NCBI RefSeq assembly: GCF_022848905.1
Contig: NZ_JAFIRA010000001.1
Location: forward strand, 124,001 to 188,000
From: Thermostichus vulcanus str. 'Rupite'
GTDB taxonomy: Bacteria; Cyanobacteriota; Cyanobacteriia; Thermostichales; Thermostichaceae
Direction of reading: 5' to 3'
DNA: 64,000 nt
Position numbers and translations under genes: made by a program
The notes under the pieces: generated by a model
Told to the model about the DNA's origin: nothing
Seen by the model: only the letters and a program-made list of their open reading frames with translations
The model's database searches: none
Shown here: positions 34,629-43,324 of the stretch, in pieces
Layout: the number at the start of each line of letters is the position of its first letter
How positions within the stretch are numbered: the stretch's first letter is position 1

Positions 34629-36965
34629 GTGAAGCCTTCTTTTCCTCAGTTGCCGCTTCTGGCGCGGATGCTCGTGCTGACTTCTCTGGCGGGCAGCTTC
34701 ACCCTTTTGGCTCCCCTTGGGATCCAACTTTGGGCCAACTGGTCGATTCGAGAACGCAGTCAACTGATCGCCTCACAGCGACTGCGCCGTACCCAAGTGG
34801 TTATGGGTTTGACCCAGGAACGGATTGAAGCCCACCTGGTTGATTATGCAACCTGGACGGACATGTGGGAGTTTGTCCAGAACCCAGACCTGGAGTGGGC
34901 AGCAGAGAATCTAGAGGGTTGGTCACGCCGCAGCACTGGTGCTGATCTAGCTTTGGTGCTTTCTGCTAAGGGGGAGCTCATCTATCAATGGGCAGCGCCC
35001 TGGATCCCAGCTTTGACAAGCGCAGAACTGGAGTATTGGCAGCAGGTGCTCAGTTCCTACACCCAAACCTCTCCCCAACTCACCTACTGGCAGCGGCAGG
35101 GAAAAGTTTACTTGGTTACCTGGATCAGCATTACCACCAGCCAAGATATCAAGCGGGCATTACCCTCAGGCGGTATTTATTGGCTGGCTGTTCCTCTGGA
35201 TCAAGCTTGGCTACAGCAGTTGCGCAACCTCACCCTGGAGGACTACCTGATCTGGGGAGGCGAACAAACTCTGGTGGCCACAACCTTAACAGAATCTCGG
35301 CTGAACCATCACCTGGAAAATCCACAGATCGATCTCCTTTTCCAGCAGGACTGGCACACCAACCCCAGTAGGAGCATTTTCGCTATTTTGCAATCCCACC
35401 CTAGATCTTCTTCTGACCCCTTTTTGCCGGAGGATCTCTTTTCTGGCTTTATCCCGTTGCCGGATCCTTCAGGTCGTTTGGCGGGGCTATTGCAGGTACA
35501 CTTTACCCTGCCCAGCTGGTACTTTATTCCCTTTGAGCTAAAAGGGATTTGGTTATTGATGCTGGCGATAGGGATCCTTTTTTTTGGGGTCAGTTCCTGG
35601 TTGCTCAGCCGGTGGGTGCTGGCACCGGTCTCGCGCATGCGTCAGGCGGTGCATCGTTTCGAACAGAACCCACAAGCCCACTGGGACGACAACCTGCTGC
35701 CCCGCGGTGATGTCCTCGGGGAGCTCAGCTTTGCTTTTGGTAACTTGGTGTCGCAGCTGCAACAGCGAATGCGCCAGGAAGGTCTCTACAGCAAGATCTT
35801 GAGTCTTTTGGCGCAGTCCAATTCTCTGTCGCTTCCTTGGGCAGAACTGGGATCCCTGTTGGCGGAGCTGTTGGAGGCGGATCAACTCTTGATCTGGCAG
35901 ACAGAAGCCCAATCCGTTCAAGTCTTGGCCAGCCTTGGTTTGTCCCTACCCAACCTGCTTGAGATCTCCGCTGCCCGTAAGCAGCTCCCCGCTTGGGAAA
36001 AGCTCTCTGCAGGAGAGGAATATCTGCACTCTCGCACAGCAGGGATCCCTTTGTGGGTGGCGGATCAGGTTTGGGGAGCCCTGTGGTTGCAGCGCTCCGA
36101 TCACGATTGGCAAGCGGAGTCCTTCTTGCTTTTGCAACAAGTCGGCGATCAACTGTCGATCATCCTGGAGAAGCAGCAACTCAACCGGCAAACCGAGCGA
36201 CAAGCTCAACAACTGCTGCAATACAACCAAACTCTAGAAGATTGGATCTCTGCTCTTGCCCACGACATGCGCAATCCTCTGTTCTCCCAGCGGGTTGCTC
36301 TGACCACCATTCAGAAGCGGTTAGCCTCTTCCGCCGATACAGGGGATCCCACCTATGGCAAATTGGCACAGTCCCTAGAAAGCAGCTTAGCCACCAACCT
36401 GTTGCTCTCCGAACTGGTGGAAAATCTTCTGGATATCGCCCGTTATCGGGCCGGACGCAAACGCCTCAGCTACGAACCCCTCGACTGGCAGTCTATGATC
36501 CAACGATCACTGCAAGTTTTGTCAGAGGCGATTCGAACCAAATCCCTTAATGTCACCGTGCATATCGAGCCTAATTTGCCCACAATCGCTGCCGATGCGG
36601 CGGAGATCTATCGATTAATCCAAAATCTGCTGGAAAATGCTATCCGTTTCAGCCCTTGGTCGGGGCACATTCAGTTGCGGCTAGACCCCGATCCCCAGGG
36701 GATCCGCTTTTCCTGTCAAGATCAAGGGGAGGGGATCCCGGCCTCTGAGCAGGTGAACCTCTTCCAGCGCTTTTATCAAGCAGGGCGATCTTCCTCCAAA
36801 GGGGGCACGGGTATGGGGCTTTATCTCTGTCGTCAGATCGTCGAATCCCACGGGGGGCAAATCGGTTTGGATAGCGATCTGGGGAGGGGAAGCACCTTCT
36901 GGTTTACGCTGCCGCTCGCCGATATCCGTCGCCAGACTTCGCCGCCAGCGTCGATCTCTCCCTAA
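34629..36965 (+). CDS. membrane sensor histidine kinase (CHASE4-HAMP-GAF-HK)
   Basis: This 778-residue protein has a first transmembrane helix at about residues 12-32, an extracellular CHASE4-like domain (VDYATWTDMWEFVQNP is typical), a second helix at about 302-325, HAMP, a GAF-like region (about 390-510) and a complete kinase core. The H box is LAHDMRNPL with His545, the N box IYRLIQNLLENAIRFSP, G1 CQDQGEGIP and G2 KGGTGMGLYLCRQI. It is followed after 77 bases by a NarL-type response regulator, very probably its partner. The GTG start at 34629 is weakly supported. Confidence 0.9.
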   Translation: MKPSFPQLPLLARMLVLTSLAGSFTLLAPLGIQLWANWSIRERSQLIASQRLRRTQVVMGLTQERIEAHLVDYATWTDMWEFVQNPDLEWAAENLEGWSRRSTGADLALVLSAKGELIYQWAAPWIPALTSAELEYWQQVLSSYTQTSPQLTYWQRQGKVYLVTWISITTSQDIKRALPSGGIYWLAVPLDQAWLQQLRNLTLEDYLIWGGEQTLVATTLTESRLNHHLENPQIDLLFQQDWHTNPSRSIFAILQSHPRSSSDPFLPEDLFSGFIPLPDPSGRLAGLLQVHFTLPSWYFIPFELKGIWLLMLAIGILFFGVSSWLLSRWVLAPVSRMRQAVHRFEQNPQAHWDDNLLPRGDVLGELSFAFGNLVSQLQQRMRQEGLYSKILSLLAQSNSLSLPWAELGSLLAELLEADQLLIWQTEAQSVQVLASLGLSLPNLLEISAARKQLPAWEKLSAGEEYLHSRTAGIPLWVADQVWGALWLQRSDHDWQAESFLLLQQVGDQLSIILEKQQLNRQTERQAQQLLQYNQTLEDWISALAHDMRNPLFSQRVALTTIQKRLASSADTGDPTYGKLAQSLESSLATNLLLSELVENLLDIARYRAGRKRLSYEPLDWQSMIQRSLQVLSEAIRTKSLNVTVHIEPNLPTIAADAAEIYRLIQNLLENAIRFSPWSGHIQLRLDPDPQGIRFSCQDQGEGIPASEQVNLFQRFYQAGRSSSKGGTGMGLYLCRQIVESHGGQIGLDSDLGRGSTFWFTLPLADIRRQTSPPASISP

Positions 36966-37042
36966 GGGTTGCGCTACTACGCTGTGAATAACGTTACTAG
37001 TAGTTGCTCTCCGTCTTTTCCTTGGCCTCTGCTTCCCTTTCT

Positions 37043-37711
37043 ATGGGTGTCTTTCCCTCCTTCATTCGAGTCTTGATCGTCGATGACCACGCCCTGCTGC
37101 GAGATACCCTCCGAGAGCGGCTGGAAGATGAGGCTGACCTGCAGGTGGTAGGAACCTGTAGCAATGGCCGCGAAGCTTTGGAACTGCTGCAACAAGTGCC
37201 CGTAGATGTGGTGTTGATGGATGTGGATATGCCGGAGCTGGATGGCATTGCCGCCACCCAAGCGATCAAACAGGATCATCCGGGCACGCGCGTTGTCGCC
37301 CTCACCGCCTACGACCAAGACGAAACCCTGTTGGGCATGATGGCGGCTGGCTCCGACGGCTTTTGTCTGAAGACCATTGATGTCAGCACTTTGATCCAAG
37401 CCATTCACTGGGTTGCACAAGGGGCTACCTACCTGCCACCCGAAATTAACCTGCGCCTACGACAACTGATGCAACGCTCTTGGCAGGGAATGGGATCCTC
37501 TCCCGAACAGGCGGGGATTAGTCTGACCGCTCGCGAACAGGAAATCTTACAAGGTATCGCCCAGGGGCTGAGCAATAGCGAAATGGCCGAGCTACATGCC
37601 ATCTCTGTGAATACGGTGCGTTGCCATGTGAAGAACATCCTGACCAAGCTCGATGTGCACGATCGTCTGCAGGCTGTGCGCAAAGCCAAACACATGGGAT
37701 GGCTCAAGTGA
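37043..37711 (+). CDS. NarL/LuxR-type response regulator
   Basis: This 222-residue protein has a receiver domain (IRVLIVDDHALLRDTL; phospho-acceptor Asp60 in VVLMDVDMPELDG; VVALTAYDQDE) and a C-terminal LuxR-type helix-turn-helix (LTAREQEILQGIAQGLSNSE and SVNTVRCHVKNILTKLDVHD). It is probably phosphorylated by the upstream kinase and controls transcription. Possible targets include the divergent pilin operon, by location only. I chose the ATG at 37043 (MGVFPSFIRVL); an earlier start at 37004 is possible. Confidence 0.93.
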   Translation: MGVFPSFIRVLIVDDHALLRDTLRERLEDEADLQVVGTCSNGREALELLQQVPVDVVLMDVDMPELDGIAATQAIKQDHPGTRVVALTAYDQDETLLGMMAAGSDGFCLKTIDVSTLIQAIHWVAQGATYLPPEINLRLRQLMQRSWQGMGSSPEQAGISLTAREQEILQGIAQGLSNSEMAELHAISVNTVRCHVKNILTKLDVHDRLQAVRKAKHMGWLK

Positions 37712-37726
37712 CCCGCCGGTAGGGAT

Positions 37727-38044
37727 TTATGCTAGCCTCAGAGTGTCGTCTAGTAAGGGAGGTTCTTGCCCATGCCAGATAGTAGTAGTTGTAAGGGTCA
37801 TCAAGTTGGAGTCAGCCGGCTGTGCGCCGGGGCTGTTCTCTGACGATCTGAACTCAGATCCTTCAGCCTGCTGAAGAGTCTTCACGTTCTCGCTCGCTTG
37901 GGGTTCCTCCCGGCAGTCAGGTTCCAGTTGAAGGCCCGCTAGACCGCTCTTCTCTACTGCCAGTGATTCCGTTTGGCGTGGGGGAGAGCGGATAGTTTTC
38001 GGAAAATATTCAAAAAATAAAACTGACTCCAGAATTTCATTCAT
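37727..38044 (-). CDS. hypothetical small ORF, doubtful
   Basis: A 105-codon minus-strand frame starts MNEILESVLFFEYFPKTI with GGGAAAGAG upstream, and runs through a polar Glu/Ser/Pro-rich region to a stop at 37727. It has no recognised domain, no membrane segment and no conserved cysteine pattern. It covers the hairpin chain at 37813-37884, which argues that much of the frame may be non-coding. Low confidence. Confidence 0.25.
   Translation of the reverse strand: MNEILESVLFFEYFPKTIRSPPRQTESLAVEKSGLAGLQLEPDCREEPQASENVKTLQQAEGSEFRSSENSPGAQPADSNLMTLTTTTIWHGQEPPLLDDTLRLA
37772..37843 (+). CDS. possible 23-codon small ORF with good ribosome site
   Basis: ATG at 37772 with AAGGGAGG at 37755-37762, nine bases upstream, encodes a 23-residue peptide starting MPDSSSCKGHQVGV and ending at TGA 37841-37843. 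It is followed at once by a chain of hairpins. It could be a small protein, a leader peptide or chance. No homologue is recognised. Confidence 0.3.
   Translation: MPDSSSCKGHQVGVSRLCAGAVL
37813..37884. repeat. chain of perfect hairpins in the RR-Na/Pi intergenic region
   Basis: Four symmetrical elements follow one another: CAGCCGGCTG at 37813-37822, GATCTGA facing TCAGATC at 37845-37860, CTTCAG-CCTG-CTGAAG at 37861-37876, and TGAAGA-G-TCTTCA at about 37872-37884. The arrangement suggests a structured RNA, attenuator or repeat relic. There is no T run, so it is not an ordinary terminator. Confidence 0.55.
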
Positions 38045-38246
38045 TTCTCTTTCCCTTACAGCCCTTTGCGCCAAGGGCACGCTAGCGCGACCGTTAGTCA
38101 CCTAGCACGGGGGAATCTCCAGTGCTCCTTACAAAATAGGGTAACGACACAACTGTTATTGTAGCAAACCCACGTTCACTTCAGGGATGCGGAGCATTAA
38201 AGGGCTGTAATCCCCAATTAATTCAAGCCTCACAGGATGAGGTCGG

Positions 38247-38274
38247 TTTAAGATATTTTTTTTAAGATATTTTT
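38247..38274 (+). repeat. 14-base tandem repeat directly before the Na/Pi symporter start
   Basis: TTTAAGATATTTTT occurs twice in tandem (38247-38260 and 38261-38274), ending one base before the ATG at 38276. It occupies the place where a Shine-Dalgarno sequence would be, so translation probably starts without one or from an AU-rich site. The core TTTAAGAT faintly resembles a Pho-box half but with a 14-base instead of 11-base period. Confidence 0.7.
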
Positions 38275-38275
38275 T

Positions 38276-39436
38276 ATGAGTAGTGATCAAGCGACGGCGC
38301 TACCCTTAGCGCGTGAGGCTAGCTATAAGCCTTTTTTGAATTGGGTTAGTGTTTTAGCACTCATCTACCTTTTGATTGTTGCAGTTAGTGTCATTGGTTC
38401 TGGGTTTAAGGTTGCCCTGGGAGGACAATCCAATGCCCTGTTTACTTTTGCCACCAATCCTTTTTTGGGGCTGATTGTCGGTACGGTGGCGACAGCCCTC
38501 ATTCAATCTTCCAGTACAACCACTTCGATTGTGGTGGGTTTGGTGGCGGGTGGACTGCCGGTGGTGACCGCCGTACCGATAATTATGGGAGCCAACATTG
38601 GTACTTCCATTACCAATACATTGGTCAGTGCCGGATATGTGGCGGATAAAGAGGAGTTTCGGCGGGCCTTCTCGGCAGCGACGGTGTTGGATATGTTCAA
38701 CATCATTGCGGCAGCTATTTTCCTGCCTTTGGAGATTCTGTTTCATCCCCTAGAGCGGCTGAGTTTGGCTCTGGGATCCCTTTTGCTGGAGGAAGGATCC
38801 CTCAGTATGAAGGGGCTTAACTTTGTAAGCATCGCAACTGCCCCAACAGCCAAATTGATCATCCACAGTACCCATATCTTGCCTACCCCTTTCAACGGCA
38901 TCCTGCAGATTGTTCTCGGTATTGCCCTGATCTTTTTCTCCATTTACTTTGTGAGCAAGCTCCTCAAGCAATTGTTGGTGGGTAAGACCAAAGACATCCT
39001 GCATACTGCCATCGGTCGTGGGCCACTGATGGGTATTTTTTCGGGAACCGTGATGACTATGCTGGTGCAGTCTTCCTCCACCACCACCAGTTTGATGGTG
39101 CCCTTGGCCGGATCCGGGGTGTTTGGCATGGCAGAAATTTATCCCTTTACCTTGGGAGCCAACATTGGCACTTGCGTGACAGCCTTGCTAGCGGCAACGG
39201 CGGTGACAGGGGCAACGGCTCTGCCTGCCCTGGAAATTGCCATAGTTCACTTCCTGTTTAACTTTATCGGGGTAATCCTGATTTTCGGGATCCCCTTTAT
39301 GCGAGGTTTACCAGTGCTTGGGGCAGAATCTTTGGCAGCAGCAGCCAGCGAACATAAAGCTGTGGCACTCATCTATGTGGCAGGTGTTTTCTTTGTCATT
39401 CCGGCAGTTTGTTTGGGGATCTCTTTGCTGTTCTAG
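38276..39436 (+). CDS. Na+/phosphate symporter (NptA/PNaS family)
   Basis: This 386-residue membrane protein has the duplicated signature of the family: QSSSTTTSIVVGLVAGGLP in the first half and QSSSTTTSLMVPLAGSGVF in the second, each followed by a GANIGT motif (IIMGANIGTSITNTLVSAG and TLGANIGTCVTALLAATAV). About eight transmembrane helices are visible. It imports inorganic phosphate with sodium. It complements the high-affinity pst operon at 55.9 kb. Translation starts right after a tandem AT-rich repeat. Confidence 0.93.
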   Translation: MSSDQATALPLAREASYKPFLNWVSVLALIYLLIVAVSVIGSGFKVALGGQSNALFTFATNPFLGLIVGTVATALIQSSSTTTSIVVGLVAGGLPVVTAVPIIMGANIGTSITNTLVSAGYVADKEEFRRAFSAATVLDMFNIIAAAIFLPLEILFHPLERLSLALGSLLLEEGSLSMKGLNFVSIATAPTAKLIIHSTHILPTPFNGILQIVLGIALIFFSIYFVSKLLKQLLVGKTKDILHTAIGRGPLMGIFSGTVMTMLVQSSSTTTSLMVPLAGSGVFGMAEIYPFTLGANIGTCVTALLAATAVTGATALPALEIAIVHFLFNFIGVILIFGIPFMRGLPVLGAESLAAAASEHKAVALIYVAGVFFVIPAVCLGISLLF

Positions 39437-39504
39437 GGTGCTGAGCCTTAGAAGCTTTCTCAGGGATCCCGTTTGATTGCAAAAAAATTTCTGGATCAAG
39501 GTCT

Positions 39505-39699
39505 ATGAATTCCAAAGCTGAATATCTCCAAGAGCTTGAGCAGCAGATTGCAGAGGCCACGCAAGCCCTAGAAACTCTCAAAGCCGAATATCGTGAAGCT
39601 CGAGAAGTGGCCCAACACGAAGAAATTGAACGCCTAGAGCAACACCTGGAATCTGCCAAAATTCGCTCTCAGGATCTAGCCAAAGCCACCGACGAATGA
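39505..39699 (+). CDS. small coiled-coil protein
   Basis: This 64-residue protein consists almost entirely of one charged helix with heptad spacing (YLQELEQQIAEATQALETLK, HEEIERLEQHLESAK), so it probably forms a coiled coil. AAGG lies about five bases upstream of the ATG. It lies 68 bases after the Na/Pi symporter and could be in its operon. The function is not recognised. Confidence 0.6.
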   Translation: MNSKAEYLQELEQQIAEATQALETLKAEYREAREVAQHEEIERLEQHLESAKIRSQDLAKATDE

Positions 39700-39842
39700 A
39701 GGGGTGGTGAACTTTTCGGGAACCCGTGCCGGATTTAGCGGATTGCTGGGTTTGCACGACTTGGCGACACACCTCTAAATTGTGGTCGATTAAGTCGATT
39801 AAACTAAACGGAGTCTACCCTACCCAAACAAAATCCAGCTGC

Positions 39843-41459
39843 ATGACTTCCGCCTTCCTGGGACAGGCTCTGAGCCACTACCCTTTTGCTTCGCAGCGGC
39901 GGGTGGTGATGGGAAGGCGAGGTGCGGTAGCCACCAGCCAACCCTTGGCAGCGATGGCAGGAATGGAACTGTTTTGGGCTGGAGGCAATGCTGTGGATGC
40001 CGCCCTGGGGATGGCGATCACTTTAACAGTGGTGGAGCCCACTTCCAATGGCATTGGCTCCGATGCGTTTGCTTTGGTGTGGGATGGAGCCTTGCATGGG
40101 TTGAATGCATCCGGTCGCAGCCCGGCGGCCCTGACGCCCCAACACTGCGCGGGTCACGAACGGATCCCACCCTTAGATTGGTTGGCGGTGACGGTACCGG
40201 GGGCGGTTTCGGCTTGGCAAGCCCTGCATCGGCGCTGGGGTCGGTTGCCGTTTGAACGGTTGTTTGAACCGGCCATTCGTTTGGCGCAGGAAGGGTTTCC
40301 CGTTTCTCCTCGCATTGCCCAACTGTGGCAGTCGGCTGAGAAAACCTATTTACCCCTGCGGGATCCCCGTCATCGGCCTTTTCTGGAGGTGTTTTTCCCC
40401 CAGGGGCGCGCCCCCCGTACCGGCGAGATCTGGGGAAGCCCCCGACATGCTCAAACCCTAGAAATCCTCGCTCGCACAGGTGGAGAGAGCTTGTACCGCG
40501 GGGAACTGGCCGAGAAGCTGCTGGCTTTTTCCGAGTCCACCGGCGGGATCCTCTCATCAGCAGATTTGCAGAACCATCAAGCGGACTGGGTGGAGCCGAT
40601 TTGCACCGACTACCGGGGCTATACCATCTGGGAAATGCCCCCGAATGGGCAGGGGATCGCGGCCTTGATGGCCCTCAACCTCTTGGAAGGGTTTGATTTG
40701 AGCCGGATCCCTTATCACTCCGGTGAGCGCTATCACCTGCAAATTGAGGCGATGAAACTGGCCTTTGCGGATGTGCATCGACAGGTGGCGGATCCCGATT
40801 ATCTACAGGTGAGCCCGGCAGAAATGCTGGATAAGGGGTATGCCGAGCAGCGCCGGAGGCTGATCGGATCTGAGGCGATCCCAGTGGCCCAGCCGGGGTT
40901 ACCCCAAGGGGGAACGGTGTATTTGGCGGCAGCCGATGGGGACTTGATGGTGTCGTTGATTCAGTCCAACTTCGATGGCTTTGGCAGTGGCTTGCTGGTG
41001 CCCGGCACTGGTATTGCTTTGCACAATCGCGGTACCGGGTTCACCCTTGAATCTGGGCATCCCAACCAAGTTGGCCCCCGCAAACGGCCCTATCACACAA
41101 TTATTCCTGCCTTTCTCTCCAAAGAGGGGATCCCGCTGGGGCCTTTTGGGGTGATGGGAGGAGCGATGCAGCCGCAGGGGCATGTGCAGATGGTGGTGAA
41201 TTGGGTGGATTATGGCTTGAATCCCCAGGCAGCTCTGGATGCCCCCCGTTGGCGCTACTTACAGGGCAATCAGGTGCTGGTAGAGGCAACGGTGCCAGAA
41301 GCGGTGGTGCAAGAGTTGGCGGCGCGGGGGCATCAGGTGCAGGTGATGCTCACCGAAGATTATTACGGTTTCGGTCGAGGGCAGATCATCTTTCGTGCCG
41401 GGGATCCCCTTATTGCTGCCTCGGAACCACGTGCGGATGGCTTGGCTTTGGCTTGGTAA
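39843..41459 (+). CDS. ggt: gamma-glutamyltransferase family protein
   Basis: This 538-residue Ntn-hydrolase family protein cleaves or transfers gamma-glutamyl groups, for example from glutathione. The proenzyme should cut itself before the nucleophile Thr358 in PQGGTVYLAAADGDLMVSL. Family motifs are VATSQPLAAMAGMELFWAGG, GNAVDAALGMAITLTVVEP, and FGVMGGAMQPQGHVQMV near the C-terminus. No signal peptide is evident, so it may act in the cytoplasm, unlike the classical periplasmic enzyme. I chose the ATG at 39843; the frame opens earlier at 39726 with unlikely sequence. Confidence 0.93.
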   Translation: MTSAFLGQALSHYPFASQRRVVMGRRGAVATSQPLAAMAGMELFWAGGNAVDAALGMAITLTVVEPTSNGIGSDAFALVWDGALHGLNASGRSPAALTPQHCAGHERIPPLDWLAVTVPGAVSAWQALHRRWGRLPFERLFEPAIRLAQEGFPVSPRIAQLWQSAEKTYLPLRDPRHRPFLEVFFPQGRAPRTGEIWGSPRHAQTLEILARTGGESLYRGELAEKLLAFSESTGGILSSADLQNHQADWVEPICTDYRGYTIWEMPPNGQGIAALMALNLLEGFDLSRIPYHSGERYHLQIEAMKLAFADVHRQVADPDYLQVSPAEMLDKGYAEQRRRLIGSEAIPVAQPGLPQGGTVYLAAADGDLMVSLIQSNFDGFGSGLLVPGTGIALHNRGTGFTLESGHPNQVGPRKRPYHTIIPAFLSKEGIPLGPFGVMGGAMQPQGHVQMVVNWVDYGLNPQAALDAPRWRYLQGNQVLVEATVPEAVVQELAARGHQVQVMLTEDYYGFGRGQIIFRAGDPLIAASEPRADGLALAW

Positions 41460-41570
41460 GGGGGGAGATGCTCCCTGTAGTCGTTCCGTAGCCTTTCGGT
41501 ATCCGTATTGTGTTCGGTGGAGGTATCCGGTATAACCCAGTCAGGGATCCTGAACCGATGGAAGAGCTGG

Positions 41571-42218
41571 ATGGATACAAGCGGTTGTGCGAAGTGGATG
41601 CAACTGGCAACCGGGCTGGCGGCGATTGGGTGCATGGGATCCCTGGCTGCCTGTCGGGCCACTCCGGCTCCGATCTCTCCAGAAGGGGCGCAGCTTCAGG
41701 ATTCTGAGGATCCTACGCATCCGCCGCTCCGTCGCCACATCAGCAAAGATGGCACCCGTTTTGAGGCTTCTTTGGGGGATGCTCGCGCCCTGCCTGCCCA
41801 GTTCCCGGCTCATTTGCACCTACCCCAGTCCTCGGTGGTTTCCTCCGGGCACATTCGGGATCGCGAGGGAGGCATGACCTCCTTAATTTTGCAAACCTCT
41901 CTGCCTGTACAGGAGATCAGCACCTACTATCGCCGTAGCCTCTGGGGTCGGGGCTGGGAGATTCTCTCTGACGTTGAGCAACCGGACGGCATCCGCACCT
42001 TGGTTTTTGAGTCTCCCCAGCGCCCGCAACAAATGCCACAACAGGTGGTGATCCAGGTGGGATCCCCGCGCCAAGGGCCAGACCAAACTGAACAGCGGGA
42101 TATCCTGATCTTGCTCAGCACCGTACCTGCAGGAGACTATGACCCTTCGGATGGCAACCAGGGCGATAACTTTCCTGTGAAGGGCCGGAGCAAAACCCCA
42201 CCTTCTCCCCCTCCCTAG
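41571..42218 (+). CDS. putative lipoprotein of unknown function
   Basis: This 215-residue protein has a hydrophobic leader (MQLATGLAAIGCMGSLAAC) ending in the lipobox SLAAC, then a Pro-rich linker and a globular domain (VQEISTYYRRSLWGRGWEIL) that resembles small periplasmic domains of unknown role. The C-terminus is Pro/Ser-rich. It ends three bases before the SRPBCC gene, so they are co-transcribed. I chose the ATG at 41571; the frame opens at 41508. I do not recognise the family. Confidence 0.65.
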   Translation: MDTSGCAKWMQLATGLAAIGCMGSLAACRATPAPISPEGAQLQDSEDPTHPPLRRHISKDGTRFEASLGDARALPAQFPAHLHLPQSSVVSSGHIRDREGGMTSLILQTSLPVQEISTYYRRSLWGRGWEILSDVEQPDGIRTLVFESPQRPQQMPQQVVIQVGSPRQGPDQTEQRDILILLSTVPAGDYDPSDGNQGDNFPVKGRSKTPPSPPP

Positions 42219-42221
42219 AAG

Positions 42222-42659
42222 ATGCCCCTCTACACCCAATCCATTGCCATTGCCGCCCCCATCCCCCAGGTGGATCGCTGTCTCACCGACCTAGACCTGA
42301 TGAAACGCTGGCTCAACCCGCTGTTGCAGTGTGAGGCCGTTGGATCCCCAGAAGCCCAATTGGGCAGCCGCTATCGGTTTTCCATTCGCATCCCATGGGT
42401 TTCCCCGCAGTTGGACTGTGTGATCACGGAGCGGGCCGAAGGGTTGGTGCAGTGGCAGTTTGAAGGATTTTTCACCGGCACCGACCGCTGGGAATGTCGG
42501 GCAGAATCGGGAGACACTTTGCTGGTGAATCGGTTTGAGTTTTGCATTCCCAATCCCTGGGTGGCGGCAGGGTTTCACCTGGTGGCGGCGGGCCTGACGC
42601 AGCAGGATATGCAGGCACAGCTACGACGACTGAAGGCGGTGGCAGAGTCTTTGGGTTAG
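42222..42659 (+). CDS. SRPBCC (START/polyketide cyclase-like) family protein
   Basis: This 145-residue protein has the SRPBCC order: N-terminal strand YTQSIAIAAPIPQVDRCLTD, helix, then strands through VITERAEGLVQWQFEGFFTG and a long C-terminal helix (DMQAQLRRLKAVAESLG). Such helix-grip proteins bind hydrophobic ligands. It follows the lipoprotein gene by three bases. The ligand and role are unknown. Confidence 0.8.
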   Translation: MPLYTQSIAIAAPIPQVDRCLTDLDLMKRWLNPLLQCEAVGSPEAQLGSRYRFSIRIPWVSPQLDCVITERAEGLVQWQFEGFFTGTDRWECRAESGDTLLVNRFEFCIPNPWVAAGFHLVAAGLTQQDMQAQLRRLKAVAESLG

Positions 42660-42696
42660 GCTGGAGGCGAGTAGTAAAGAAATGTGACAGGCTGCA

Positions 42697-43278
42697 ATGA
42701 CCAGCAACACCGGACTGTTTAACCGTCGTTTTGCCGATAATTTCATTCCCCAACCGGCCAACACCAGCCTGGAGATTGGCCAACTGACCCCCGATTTTCA
42801 GCTACCACGGGTGCAAGGGGATCCCGTGCGCCTCTCAGATTACCGCGGTCAGCAACCGGTAGTTTTGGCCTTTACCCGCATCTTCACCGAAAAGCTATTT
42901 TGCCCTCTGTGCTATCCCCATATTCAGGATTTGAAAGCTCGCTACGCTGAAATTCAAGCCCTAGGGGCGGAACTGCTGATGATCACTAGCACCGATCCGG
43001 TTCAAAGTGAACTCATCCAGAAAGATCTCCAACTGCCTTACCCACTGCTGGTGGATCCCGACTGCACCACCTTCCGGCTCTACGGTGTTGGTCAAGCCCT
43101 GGGGGCACCGCTGCCGGGGCAATTTGTATTGGATCAGGCGGGTAAGCTGCGCTACAAGCATCTCTTTTCTTTTGCGGATCCCAATGCCGATACCGACGAG
43201 GTGCTGCGGGTGCTGCGGGAAGGGTTGGAAACGGGTTGGGATGGCACGCGCAAGGTTAGCCCGATTCCCTTTTTGTAG
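42697..43278 (+). CDS. peroxiredoxin-like (AhpC/TSA) protein
   Basis: This 193-residue thioredoxin-fold protein starts with LEIGQLTPDFQLPRVQG, typical of AhpC/TSA proteins. Instead of a classical peroxidatic PxxxTxxC motif it has TEKLFCPLCYPH with a CxxC pair (Cys69 and Cys72). This is closer to peroxiredoxin-like or thiol-disulfide reductase relatives. It ends with LREGLETGW. The reaction is probably thiol-based redox, but its substrate is unknown. It is in a plus-strand run with the SRPBCC and UbiB-type genes. Confidence 0.82.
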   Translation: MTSNTGLFNRRFADNFIPQPANTSLEIGQLTPDFQLPRVQGDPVRLSDYRGQQPVVLAFTRIFTEKLFCPLCYPHIQDLKARYAEIQALGAELLMITSTDPVQSELIQKDLQLPYPLLVDPDCTTFRLYGVGQALGAPLPGQFVLDQAGKLRYKHLFSFADPNADTDEVLRVLREGLETGWDGTRKVSPIPFL

Positions 43279-43324
43279 AGTTTTGTAGAGTGGTTCAAGA
43301 CCATCCATAGGTGGGAGAAAGGCT

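Noticed and set aside
37727-38044. Minus-strand hypothetical gene over the hairpin chain
   Set aside because: Kept only at low confidence, because the hairpins and the opposite mini-ORF explain the region at least as well.
42697-43278. Calling the AhpC/TSA protein a classical peroxiredoxin
   Set aside because: The CxxC pair lies where a single peroxidatic cysteine is expected, so only a peroxiredoxin-like label is justified.
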